A DNA stretch of 64,000 nucleotides from Pedobacter sp. MC2016-05 (GTDB lineage: Bacteria; Bacteroidota; Bacteroidia; Sphingobacteriales; Sphingobacteriaceae), in assembly GCF_026239735.1 (NCBI RefSeq), contig NZ_JAPIVT010000006.1, forward strand, positions 62,001-126,000, read 5' to 3'. How positions within the stretch are numbered: the first letter of the stretch is position 1; each line of letters opens with the position of its first letter. Made by a program: the position numbers and the translations under genes. The notes under the pieces were generated by a model that worked only from the letters and a program-made list of their open reading frames with translations, had not been told where the DNA came from and did no database searches. Positions 44,878 to 53,763 of the stretch are shown in pieces.

Positions 44878-45987
44878 CTATTTTATTGACGAATATTGAT
44901 AAATCAGCTTAGCGGTTTTAGCAGATGCACCCGGTTTTCCCATCAAACGGAGCAACTCCTCGTAGTTGTGAAGCATTCTTTCTCGGCCATCGCCTTCCAT
45001 AATAAGTTGAAGCTCTTCGCCTACCTTTTTAGTGTTACAATCTTCTTGAATAAGTTCGGTTACAATCTTTTTATTCACGATTAAATTAACCAGGGAAATG
45101 AATTTAATTTTCACTAACATCCTGGCGATAGCAATAGAAATTGCACCTCCACGATAAACCACCACCTGCGGAACTTTAAACAAAGCAGTTTCTAAGGTAG
45201 CTGTGCCCGAGGCCACAATTGCAGCATGGGCATGATGCAATAAGTTGTAGGTGTTATTAAATAAAAGTTTAACTTTTTTGGAGCCTATAAATTGTTGATA
45301 ATAATTTTCATCGAAAGTTGGTGCGGCAGCAATGGCGAATTGATAGGCGGGAAATTGATCTGTAATACTAAGCATTACCGGTAATAACCGCTCAATTTCT
45401 TGTTTTCTACTACCAGGCAATAATGCAATGATTTTCTGTTCAGCTAAATTGTTTTGGGAGATAAAATCTGGATCAGGAGAAAAGGCAGCTTGCTCATCCA
45501 AAAGTGGATTTCCAACATAATCCACTTTCATACCCCATTCTTTATAAAAATCTACCTCGAAAGGTAAGATGCAAAACATATGGTCAACAACCTTTTTGAT
45601 TTTAAGCACCCGCTTCTGATTCCAGGCCCAAATTTTTGGAGAGATATAATAACAAACCCGGATGTTATTTTCTTTGGCAAATTCAGCTATTTTTAAATTG
45701 AAACCTGGGAAATCAATTAGGATCAATACGTCGGGTTGCCAGCTTAAAATATCGGCTTTGCACTTTTTAAGGTTTTTAAAAATCGTCCTTAAATTCAACA
45801 CTACTTCCGTAAAACCCATAAAGGCCATATCAGCATAGTGCTTTACTAACTCGCCCCCTTCGGCCTGCATTTTATCGCCGCCAAAATAACGGAATACAGC
45901 CCTGTCATCTTCGTGCTTTAATGCCTTCATTAAGTTTGCACCATGTAAATCGCCTGATGCTTCGCCGGCTACGAGGTAGTATTTCAT
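44878..45987 (-). CDS. lpxB: Lipid-A-disaccharide synthase
   Basis: The 369-residue product opens with KYYLVAGEASGDLHGANLM, the hallmark of LpxB (GT19), and has FMGFTEVVLNLRTIFKNL, DFPGFNLKIAEFAKE, YYISPKIWAWNQKRV, DVDYVGNPL-like YVGNPLLDE, LLPGSRKQEI and AIVASGTATLETALF, all normal for the family. The enzyme joins UDP-2,3-diacylglucosamine and lipid X to make lipid A disaccharide at the inner membrane. Length is standard. It is the third gene of a run surE, small membrane protein, lpxB, all on the minus strand; the last gap of 98 bp holds an inverted repeat. Confidence 0.97.
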   Translation of the reverse strand: MKYYLVAGEASGDLHGANLMKALKHEDDRAVFRYFGGDKMQAEGGELVKHYADMAFMGFTEVVLNLRTIFKNLKKCKADILSWQPDVLILIDFPGFNLKIAEFAKENNIRVCYYISPKIWAWNQKRVLKIKKVVDHMFCILPFEVDFYKEWGMKVDYVGNPLLDEQAAFSPDPDFISQNNLAEQKIIALLPGSRKQEIERLLPVMLSITDQFPAYQFAIAAAPTFDENYYQQFIGSKKVKLLFNNTYNLLHHAHAAIVASGTATLETALFKVPQVVVYRGGAISIAIARMLVKIKFISLVNLIVNKKIVTELIQEDCNTKKVGEELQLIMEGDGRERMLHNYEELLRLMGKPGASAKTAKLIYQYSSIK

Positions 45988-46004
45988 TTTGGTATATCAC
46001 TTAT

Positions 46005-46076
46005 CATCATTGTGAGGCACGAAGCAATCTTAAGGCGGATGTACTTCATGAGATTGCTTCGTGCCTCGCAAGGACG
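46005..46076. repeat. Intergenic inverted repeat (REP-like)
   Basis: Arms of 26 nt (46005-46030 and 46051-46076) pair with three mismatches around a 20-nt loop; the inner 17 bp (GAGGCACGAAGCAATCT at 46014-46030) are perfect. The consensus resembles the CATTGCGAGGCACGAAGCAATCT repeat widespread in Bacteroidota intergenic DNA. It lies between the small membrane gene and lpxB and might form a strong hairpin in the transcript. Confidence 0.8.
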
Positions 46077-46085
46077 GTTATGTTA

Positions 46086-46358
46086 TTAAAAAACCTTGTA
46101 GGCGAAGAAAATAAAAGCACACAAAAATGTTGCAGCTAAAATTCCTCTGCCAATATTAAGCTTATTGTATTTAAAAAAATATTGCATTGCGTAGGCATTA
46201 ACAGCAATGCCGCCGATGTAAAGCAAATCGGCCTTAGCCAGCGACGACACATGATGAATAACATACCAAGCCAGTCCACATAAAATGGCTGGTATTATTA
46301 AACCTATCGCCAAACCAATCCAAACAGAATCAGTGATTTTCCTTAACTTATCGCTCAT
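46086..46358 (-). CDS. Small membrane protein of unknown function
   Basis: The 90-residue product has three hydrophobic segments (about 12-32, 43-62, 70-88) and short charged ends, with no motif I can name. It begins 17 bp after surE and precedes lpxB, so it is probably translated from the surE transcript. Codon use is like its neighbours. Its place suggests an envelope role, which is only an inference. Confidence 0.72.
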   Translation of the reverse strand: MSDKLRKITDSVWIGLAIGLIIPAILCGLAWYVIHHVSSLAKADLLYIGGIAVNAYAMQYFFKYNKLNIGRGILAATFLCAFIFFAYKVF

Positions 46359-46375
46359 GTTATCTAAAGATAGAA

Positions 46376-47221
46376 TTAGCCTAAATTGATTCCATCAGGA
46401 GCAGAAATAGTGGTTTTCCCTTGATCGGATTTCGAAATATCACCATCAATAAAATTCCATCCATTTAAAGTTTGAATGGCATGATGCGCCGTTAAATCGA
46501 ACTGTACTGGCACAACTGAAACATAGCCATGTTCCAATGCCCAAACATCTGTATCTTCACCCTTATCAAAATTTTCGAAAACACCTGTTAACCAATAATA
46601 TGGTCGTTTGTATGGATCAACACGCTCATCAAATTCCTCCATCCACTTAGCATTAGCTTGCCTGCAAACTTTTACACCTTTGAGTTGATCACCCTTTGGG
46701 AAATTTACGTTTAACAAAACGCCTTCTGGCAAACCATTTTCAAGCACCTGGAGACAAATATCTTTAATGTATTTTTTGGTATGACTAAAATCTGCATCAG
46801 CAGCAAAATCATCCATCGAAAAACCAATAGATGGTATTTTTTCGATGGCACCTTCAACCGCGGCAGACATGGTACCTGAGTATAAAACATTAATGGAGTT
46901 ATTTAAACCGTGATTAATACCCGAAACACAAAGATCTGGTTTCTTGCCCTTGAAAATTTTATTTACTCCAAGCTTCACACAGTCTACTGGAGTACCACTA
47001 CATTTGTACATCTCCACACCATCATAAAGATTCACTTTATCAAAACGAATGGGTTTACCGATGGTGATTGCATGCCCCATTCCGCTTTGTGGACTATCGG
47101 GCGCAACCACAACCACATGTCCAATTTCCTGCATTACCTCCATCAAATTTTTAATTCCGGTAGCGGTAATACCATCATCATTTACTACTAAAATAGTTGG
47201 CTTTGCTTTATGCTTTGTCAT
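46376..47221 (-). CDS. surE: 5'/3'-nucleotidase SurE
   Basis: I start at 47221 (MTKHKAKPTILVVNDDG); the frame is open 12 codons more but that addition is not like the family. The 281-residue product has the metal site NDDGITATGI near the N-terminus, AVAPDSPQSGMGHAIT-like APDSPQSGMGHAITIG, GTPVDCVKLG, VSGINHGLNNSINVLYSGTMSAAVEG and NVNFPKG, all SurE landmarks. SurE dephosphorylates nucleoside monophosphates in the cytosol and is linked to stationary-phase survival. It leads the surE, small membrane gene, lpxB cluster. Confidence 0.95.
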   Translation of the reverse strand: MTKHKAKPTILVVNDDGITATGIKNLMEVMQEIGHVVVVAPDSPQSGMGHAITIGKPIRFDKVNLYDGVEMYKCSGTPVDCVKLGVNKIFKGKKPDLCVSGINHGLNNSINVLYSGTMSAAVEGAIEKIPSIGFSMDDFAADADFSHTKKYIKDICLQVLENGLPEGVLLNVNFPKGDQLKGVKVCRQANAKWMEEFDERVDPYKRPYYWLTGVFENFDKGEDTDVWALEHGYVSVVPVQFDLTAHHAIQTLNGWNFIDGDISKSDQGKTTISAPDGINLG

Positions 47222-47426
47222 GCTGGTAAAAATACAGAATATAAAATCAAGGCACAATAAAGCGCTATTTTATATGCGAAAATCATTTATGATCCATCTA
47301 AAAGAATATATTTTTTAAAGCATTTCATTCGATGCCGGAAAGCATATATATTTGATTAAACAACTTATTAATGTGAGGATTGGATTTAAAAATTCAGTAC
47401 TTCAATCACTATCATAAACCAAACGA

Positions 47427-50360
47427 ATGAAAATCAAACTATTTACATTAGCTTGTTTTCTTGTTGCAAGTTCAGTGGCAAAGGCCCAAACTGCTTATCA
47501 ATGGAAAACAGGAACCTCTGGCGGTTACAGCTATAAATACGTAACCAACGATCCTACTAAATCTCGCTTCTACACGCTGAAAAACGGCCTTACTGTAATT
47601 TTATCGCAGAATAATAAAGAACCCAACATTACCTATAAAATGGCTGTAAGGGCTGGTAGCAATACAGATCCGAGAACAAATACCGGTTTAGCCCACTATC
47701 TGGAGCACCTTCTATTTAAAGGGACCGATAAATTTGGAACCCTAAACTATGCGAAAGAAAAACCTCTGCTAGACAAAGTGGAGGCACTTTACGAAACTTA
47801 TAACAAAACAACTGATCCGGCTAAACGTAAGGAGATTTACAAAGAAATTGATAAGGTTTCTGGCGAAGCCTCTGAATATTCTATTGCAAATGAATATGAT
47901 AAAATGATGAAAGCCATTGGCAGTAACTCTACGAATGCGCACACCTCAGTCGAGGAAACAGTGTACGAAGAAGATCTTCCATCGAATAATATTGATCGGT
48001 TTTTATCTCTTCAGGCAGAGCGTTTCCGTGCCCCAGTTTTCCGTATTTTCCATACTGAATTGGAAGCCGTTTACGAAGAGAAGAACATTGGCATGGACAA
48101 CGATGGACGTAAAATGTATGAGAAAATGCTTTATACCCTATTTCCAACACATAACTATGGACAACAAACCACAATTGGTACTATTGAGCATTTAAAAAAC
48201 CCATCGCTGGTAGAAATCAGAAAATATTACAACAAATATTATGTGCCTAATAATATGGCCTTAATCATGTCTGGAGATATTAATTATGATGATTTGATTA
48301 AAAAAATTGATAAAAATTTCTCTTATATGGTTTCGAAACCATTAGCACTGTATAATCCTGCACCAGAGAAACCACTTACTCAGATTCAAAAGGTTGATAT
48401 TTACGGTCCTAGTGCAGAAAACCTTTATATTGCTTACCGGGGTTATGCCCAAAATACCCGTCAAAGTTTGCTATTGGATTTAATCGGTAGCATCCTATCA
48501 AACGGAAAAGCTGGTTTAATGGATATCAACATCAATAAACAACAGAAAATGTTGAGGGCGAATGCGGGTTATAATTCAATGAAAGATTATGGCGTTTTCA
48601 TTTTATCAGGTTCGCCAAAGGCCGGACAGACTTTAGAAGATGCTCAGAAACTTTTATTAGAACAAGTAGATCTACTTAAAAAAGGTGAATTTGATGAAAG
48701 CTTAATTAAGGCTACTGTTGCCAACATTAAATTAGCTGAATTGCAAGGTTACGATAACAACGATGTTCGTGCTGATGCCACGATGAATTCATTTATCCAA
48801 AATCGCGGTACAGAATGGGACAAAACGCTGGCCTCTACCGATGCAATGGCAAAGGTTACCAAAAAGGAAATTGTTGATTTTGCAAATCAGTTTTTTATCA
48901 ACAACTATGCTGTTCTTCTCAAACATAAAGGAGAAGACAAAAGCATCATGAAAGTAGAAAAACCGACGATTACTGCCGTAAAAACTAATGCAAACGAGGT
49001 TTCTCCTTTCACAAAAACAATTATCAGTTCTCCAATTAAGCCAATTGCACCTAAATTTTTAGATTACAAAAAGGACTTGAATTTTGGTAAAGCTGGCATC
49101 GCTGATGTAATCGCTGTTCAGAACACAGAAAACGGTATTTTCCGAATGGGCTATCGTTTTGAAATGGGTTCTTATAATTACAAGTTATTGCCTTACGCGG
49201 CTCAATATTTAGCTTTTTTAAGTACCGATAAATATTCGGCAGAAGATATTAGCAAGGCTTTTTATAACTTGGCCTGTAACTATAATATTAACGTAGGTAC
49301 GGAAGTAACAACTGTTTCTTTAAGCGGTTTGCAAGAAAATTTTGATAAAGCTGTGGCCCTTTTAGAAGATGTTTTAGCGAATTGTAAGCCGAACGAAAAA
49401 GCGCTCGAAGATTTAAAAGGCCGTTTATTAAAATCAAGAGAAAACGCTAAGCTGAATAAATCATCAATTTTAGGTGGCTTGATGAGCTACGCACAATATG
49501 GTGCGGATAATCCTTTTAACTATGGATTAAGCAATGACGAAATCAAAAACATGAAATCGTCTGATTTGATTTATTTGTTGCACAACCTAACCAACTACAA
49601 ACACACGATTACTTATTTCGGTCCAAAGGCTTTAGATGCCTTCTCGGCAGACATAGCGAAAGTTCATGCTTTGGGTAAGGATTTTACACCAGCAGCTCCA
49701 ATGAAAAAGTTTGTTTATACCACGACAGATTCTAACAAAGTCTACTTTGCAGATTACGACATGGTACAGGCAGAAATTCGCTGGGTACGCAATGCTGGTT
49801 TATACGACCCAACTAACGCAGCAAAAATTGGCCTGTTTAACAACTATTTTGGTGGTGGCATGGGTTCTATCGTCTTCCAAACCATTCGCGAATCCAAAGC
49901 CTTGGCTTATTCTACTTTTGCGGTTTACTCCTCACCAAATAGCAAAGACAAAGAGAATAGCATGGTAGCTTACGTGGGTACGCAAGCAGACAAAATGAAT
50001 GAGGCCGTAGCCGGAATGAACGAGCTTTTAACGGTATTGCCTGAGTCGGACAAATCTTTCGATCTTTCGAAAAACAACTCTTTAAATGGAATTGAAACTG
50101 CTAGAATTACAAAAGATGGCATTATCTATTCTTATTTAGCTGATAAAAAACTAGGTTTCGATCATGATTCTCGCATTGATGAATATGCTGCGTTGAAACC
50201 CTTAAGCTTCGCAGATGTAAAATCTTTCCACAATGGAAATATCTCAGGCAAGCCTTACAACTATTGTGTGGTAGCCTCAGAGAAAAAAATTAACATGGCC
50301 GATTTAGCCAAATATGGCGCTGTTACTAAATTAAGTTTAGAGCAGATATTTGGATACTAA
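47427..50360 (+). CDS. Periplasmic M16-family zinc peptidase (two M16 units)
   Basis: The 977-residue product has a signal peptide (cleavage near AKAQT, residue 20) and two M16 units. The first holds the inverted zinc motif HYLEH at 90-94 and the downstream Glu-rich ELEAVYEEKN (211-220) with the third ligand. The second (from about 560) keeps the fold (FNNYFGGGMGSIVFQTIRESKALAYS) but has no HxxEH, as usual in one-chain M16 proteins. It would degrade small peptides or unfolded segments in the periplasm. It is divergent from surE. TATATTTG at 47347-47354 is a possible -7 element without a clear TTG. A terminator lies about 60 bp after the stop. Confidence 0.93.
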   Translation: MKIKLFTLACFLVASSVAKAQTAYQWKTGTSGGYSYKYVTNDPTKSRFYTLKNGLTVILSQNNKEPNITYKMAVRAGSNTDPRTNTGLAHYLEHLLFKGTDKFGTLNYAKEKPLLDKVEALYETYNKTTDPAKRKEIYKEIDKVSGEASEYSIANEYDKMMKAIGSNSTNAHTSVEETVYEEDLPSNNIDRFLSLQAERFRAPVFRIFHTELEAVYEEKNIGMDNDGRKMYEKMLYTLFPTHNYGQQTTIGTIEHLKNPSLVEIRKYYNKYYVPNNMALIMSGDINYDDLIKKIDKNFSYMVSKPLALYNPAPEKPLTQIQKVDIYGPSAENLYIAYRGYAQNTRQSLLLDLIGSILSNGKAGLMDININKQQKMLRANAGYNSMKDYGVFILSGSPKAGQTLEDAQKLLLEQVDLLKKGEFDESLIKATVANIKLAELQGYDNNDVRADATMNSFIQNRGTEWDKTLASTDAMAKVTKKEIVDFANQFFINNYAVLLKHKGEDKSIMKVEKPTITAVKTNANEVSPFTKTIISSPIKPIAPKFLDYKKDLNFGKAGIADVIAVQNTENGIFRMGYRFEMGSYNYKLLPYAAQYLAFLSTDKYSAEDISKAFYNLACNYNINVGTEVTTVSLSGLQENFDKAVALLEDVLANCKPNEKALEDLKGRLLKSRENAKLNKSSILGGLMSYAQYGADNPFNYGLSNDEIKNMKSSDLIYLLHNLTNYKHTITYFGPKALDAFSADIAKVHALGKDFTPAAPMKKFVYTTTDSNKVYFADYDMVQAEIRWVRNAGLYDPTNAAKIGLFNNYFGGGMGSIVFQTIRESKALAYSTFAVYSSPNSKDKENSMVAYVGTQADKMNEAVAGMNELLTVLPESDKSFDLSKNNSLNGIETARITKDGIIYSYLADKKLGFDHDSRIDEYAALKPLSFADVKSFHNGNISGKPYNYCVVASEKKINMADLAKYGAVTKLSLEQIFGY

Positions 50361-50422
50361 GAAAGGTTGAGGGTAAAAAGGCGGAGGGTTTAAGGTAAAA
50401 ACCCAAGGTCCTTAAATAATTG

Positions 50423-50458
50423 AAAGCGTTCTGGTGTAAAAGCCGGAACGCTTTTTTA
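50423..50458 (+). terminator. Intrinsic terminator after the M16 peptidase gene
   Basis: A stem of about 11 bp (AAAGCGTTCTGG / CCGGAACGCTTT, one T-G pair) with an eight-base loop, followed by TTTTTTATT on the plus strand. Confidence 0.87.
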
Positions 50459-50651
50459 TTGGCCATTTTTATAAAAAAAAGCGAACAGTCTATCTATCAA
50501 GAACCACAATAGATTCAAAGTGATATGCGGCTCAATTTGAAAATGACTGTGCAGTAGACTATGGATAAAGCAGTCCCACTATCCGCTGTAGTCCCGCTTG
50601 AAAAAATCGGGAGCTGCCGCTTCTATTGGGTTTAATAACATTGTTTTGTGC
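50459..50651. other. Spacer between convergent operons with repeat-like segment
   Basis: About 190 bp between two terminators. The part from about 50565 to 50630 (CCGCTGTAGTCCCGCTTG, GGGAGCTGCCGCTTC) has short inverted G/C blocks around an A-run and looks like a remnant of an intergenic repeat. No gene is seen. Confidence 0.4.
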
Positions 50652-50680
50652 AAAAAAAAGCACCACCGAAAGGCAGTGCT
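50652..50680 (-). terminator. Intrinsic terminator at the end of the GH130 operon
   Basis: On the minus strand AGCACTGCC / GGTGGTGCT forms a 9-bp stem (two wobble pairs, four-base loop) followed by seven T. It ends the transcript of the susC-susD-GH130-MFS-571aa operon. Confidence 0.85.
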
Positions 50681-50708
50681 TCACCAGGAATGAGCGTTAT
50701 TGAAAACC

Positions 50709-52424
50709 TTATTTTTTCATATAATCAATTACGACGCCATTTGCCATCAGCTTTTTGTTCGCACTTGCTAATTTACTCCCTGCAGGTGTTTCTACAATTA
50801 AAACGGATTGACTGCCAGCAATAGAAATACTACTCTTGGCGGTTACGTTTTTGGCAATAAATTTTTGCGAAACGGCATCATAAAGGTCTACTTTTTTTGT
50901 TCCCTTTACTTTGTAAACAATAGCTTTATGTTGGGTATAAGGATTGTAAATCAAATAGGTTGGGTAAGCTTTGTTTTTATAGAAATCAGTAGCTAGAACA
51001 TCTAATTTTAAAATGGCTTCTACATTTGTTTTTTCTACGATGGCACCAAATATCCCTACGTGGCCGCTTCCATAAACGCTAAATTGAGAAACATCAGGAT
51101 TTTTGCCTGGCACCCACTTCGGTCCATCGCCTTGCGCCACCGGACCTTTTTTATCCATATAAAGCGTATCGAAAGTAGAAGTTTTGGCAAAACCCTCATA
51201 AGCAATTACACCTTTCGTAACTGCTACTTTCTCAGGAATAGTTTGCCTATCGGCAGGCATATATTGCGGATAAAAAAACCGCGATGCATTTACCGCATTC
51301 AACATCCATTTTCCAATGGCGTTGGCGTATGCCGGATCATAGCGAACAGTTGGCACCAATGGCCAGGCGGCATCGAATGTGTTCATTAAAAAGCCATAAC
51401 CACCATGATCTACCGTACTTCCTACCACACCAGAAATATCATAGCCATTCCATTTACCCGTTAAAACGCCCCAGCCTTCGCGGCAAACCGCCGTTCCATC
51501 AAACGTCCAACCTAATAATTTCTGAACATCAAAATTTGTTCCTTGTTCAACGTTCATCCTTGCCGCTAAATAGGCTCCAAATGGCATCAGCAATTCGTAA
51601 GTTGGATTAATCTTATTGCTTTCCAGTGCTGTCATCGCACTAATAGCACCTTTCAAGTATCTTTTATCCCCAAACTTTTTATAAGCCGAATACAATACCC
51701 AGGCATGGCCTGCAGCGGCATCTTGTTGTGCACAAATCTGGTTTTTCATGGGCTTCATTGCTGCATAATCAAAATACGAGTAGTTGTAATCGCCTTTCAG
51801 AATAGAATCTGCCTGATAAAATTTCTCAGCAATACTTTTGGCAATCCAGTCGAAATCTTTTTCATTAGGATATTGCTCGTAAACGGCATAAAACAACACA
51901 TTCGGGTAAACGTCATACCACCAATCTCTACCATAACCGCCACCTAAAAGTGCTACTTCCGGAGCAGTATTGTTCATCATAATATTCCATTTGGTATCGC
52001 GGTTAAAGTAGTTTTTCAGCATGGCGGCGTAGTTTACTCCGTTCTGTTTACTTTTATCAATCCCAATTAAGCTGGCACCCATCACCGCACCCATGTTGGC
52101 CAAAGCCTCATGAAACATGCCTTTGTTGTTCTTCCCCTGACGAACGTCACCAACAGCGGTATAAATCCCCATCACTGGCTGATCGAAATTTTTGCGGGTG
52201 CTATCCATCCAAATCATTGGCCAATATTCGCCTTTGGCATTGAGATCGTAAACGGTTTTATCGAAGTTTTGGGCCATCAATTTCCAATCAATAATTTTTA
52301 ATGGCTGAGGCAGATTTGCCATCTCTTCTACCCTACTTAACTTAAGCTGTTTTATTTGTGCTTGCGCTACGCCATAACTCAAGGCAAGCGACAATGCGAA
52401 AAGAATTTTGAAATTAAATCTCAT
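50709..52424 (-). CDS. Secreted protein of unknown function, alpha-helical toroid-like
   Basis: The 571-residue product has a signal peptide (cleavage near AQAQI, residue 23). I do not recognise the family. Residues about 80-420 show repeated helix pairs with aromatic turns (GGGYGRDWWYDVYPNVLFYAVYEQYPNE, QQDAAAGHAWVLYSAYKKFGDKRYLKGA, TYELLMPFGAYLAARMNVEQG, TVDHGGYGFLMNTFDAAWPLVP), much like an alpha/alpha barrel such as those of glycoside hydrolases or lyases; conserved-looking acids include Asp and Glu of GYGRDWWYD and AVCREGWG. The last 130 residues are beta-rich. It closes the operon with SusC/SusD, GH130 and MFS and is its only secreted candidate enzyme, so it may release the sugar that the others import. 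Confidence 0.75.
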   Translation of the reverse strand: MRFNFKILFALSLALSYGVAQAQIKQLKLSRVEEMANLPQPLKIIDWKLMAQNFDKTVYDLNAKGEYWPMIWMDSTRKNFDQPVMGIYTAVGDVRQGKNNKGMFHEALANMGAVMGASLIGIDKSKQNGVNYAAMLKNYFNRDTKWNIMMNNTAPEVALLGGGYGRDWWYDVYPNVLFYAVYEQYPNEKDFDWIAKSIAEKFYQADSILKGDYNYSYFDYAAMKPMKNQICAQQDAAAGHAWVLYSAYKKFGDKRYLKGAISAMTALESNKINPTYELLMPFGAYLAARMNVEQGTNFDVQKLLGWTFDGTAVCREGWGVLTGKWNGYDISGVVGSTVDHGGYGFLMNTFDAAWPLVPTVRYDPAYANAIGKWMLNAVNASRFFYPQYMPADRQTIPEKVAVTKGVIAYEGFAKTSTFDTLYMDKKGPVAQGDGPKWVPGKNPDVSQFSVYGSGHVGIFGAIVEKTNVEAILKLDVLATDFYKNKAYPTYLIYNPYTQHKAIVYKVKGTKKVDLYDAVSQKFIAKNVTAKSSISIAGSQSVLIVETPAGSKLASANKKLMANGVVIDYMKK

Positions 52425-52476
52425 ATTTTCTGTATTTCGGTCGGTGAAAATACCGACTAAGATTGATCAATTTATT

Positions 52477-53763
52477 TTATATGGGAGCAACCACACCAGG
52501 TTCTTCATTACTTAAAATGGGTGCTTCTTCTATATTTTCTATTTTGCCTTGCTTAATAATTCCTTTTGCTACCCAATAAGAGGCTAACTGTAAAATTGCT
52601 ACAATAATAATGGCATAACGCAGAGCAATTTCAACAGAAAAACAATAAGCCAAGATCAAAAATGTACCCGCTCCTGTTAATCGGCCAATATAAAGACCTG
52701 CTTCGTGATTTAAGATATAAGCAAATTCGCTTCTTTTCTCTTTCTTGGTCAAGATATCGATTACACTAAACTGAATTGGAAAATAAGCTAAATCCAGCAA
52801 TGGTTTGGCCAGTAACAAGAACAGCATAAAAAGAATTACTCCCAGGCTGCTATACAAAACTCCGTTAATTACCGCAGCGATTGCAAAGAGCACCAAGCCC
52901 GTCCCAAATATATAAAGACGGTGTTTAGCCGAAGTGTTTCTACCAATGATGTACATCGCTATCGCAGCAATAATGGCACCGATGGATTGCGCTGTGCCTA
53001 ATGCACCTTCTTTACCAACTAAAAGCATAATTAACATGGCAGGTGCGGTTACCAAAAAGCCTTGAACCAACCCTTTTAAAGTAGCCAAACGCAGTAATTT
53101 ATACCAATACGGATCGAATTTAAAATAAACAAATTTCTTTTCTGTAGGATTTTGAAAGTTGCCTCTGAAACACATGATGGAAGCCAGTATCGTAATCACG
53201 AAAACCATTCCCGTTACAATTTTGTAAGCCAAATGTGCGCCACCAGTTACAGCATTAAATTCGATAAACCAGCCAATAAGTACGGGAATCACCACCGCGA
53301 TAATGGTGTAGAAAAAGGTTTCTAAACCATAATAATAGTTTCGGTTTTCATCATTGGTAATGGCTAATGCAAGGAAATCTCGGTTGGCCCAATAAAAACC
53401 GAACGACATGCCCATAATCAATCCTGCAATACCAATTCCGGTATTATCCAAAGTGGTTAACGACATCATCACCATCATCGAAACTCCACTTAACATCATA
53501 CCCAGGGAATACAACGTTTTAATAGAAAATTTGCTCAGCAAATAGCCATTCAAGAAAAACGTAATTGGAATACCGGTATAAATGGTCAGTTGATAAATCA
53601 CAACTTTAACCGGATCGTTGGAACTTCGCATTACATAAGCCGCCACAAAAATATCGATTACGGGAAGTACAATACTGTAAATTAAGTTGGTTAAAGTAAG
53701 TACCCTGAAATTGTACGACTGATTTTTGAAGTGCGCAATTTCTGATTTTAGTTTAGTTAGCAT
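52477..53763 (-). CDS. MFS transporter, probable oligosaccharide importer
   Basis: The 428-residue product has about 12 hydrophobic segments in two groups of six, with LIYSIVLPVIDIFVAAYVM as the first and a central charged loop near 190-215 (RGNFQNPTEKKFVYFKFDPYWYK). GLIMGMSFGFYWANRDFLAL resembles the conserved loop after the second helix pair in MFS sugar carriers. Its start overlaps the end of the GH130 gene by 11 bp, pointing to coupled translation. It would move a short oligosaccharide from periplasm to cytosol for GH130. Confidence 0.88.
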   Translation of the reverse strand: MLTKLKSEIAHFKNQSYNFRVLTLTNLIYSIVLPVIDIFVAAYVMRSSNDPVKVVIYQLTIYTGIPITFFLNGYLLSKFSIKTLYSLGMMLSGVSMMVMMSLTTLDNTGIGIAGLIMGMSFGFYWANRDFLALAITNDENRNYYYGLETFFYTIIAVVIPVLIGWFIEFNAVTGGAHLAYKIVTGMVFVITILASIMCFRGNFQNPTEKKFVYFKFDPYWYKLLRLATLKGLVQGFLVTAPAMLIMLLVGKEGALGTAQSIGAIIAAIAMYIIGRNTSAKHRLYIFGTGLVLFAIAAVINGVLYSSLGVILFMLFLLLAKPLLDLAYFPIQFSVIDILTKKEKRSEFAYILNHEAGLYIGRLTGAGTFLILAYCFSVEIALRYAIIIVAILQLASYWVAKGIIKQGKIENIEEAPILSNEEPGVVAPI

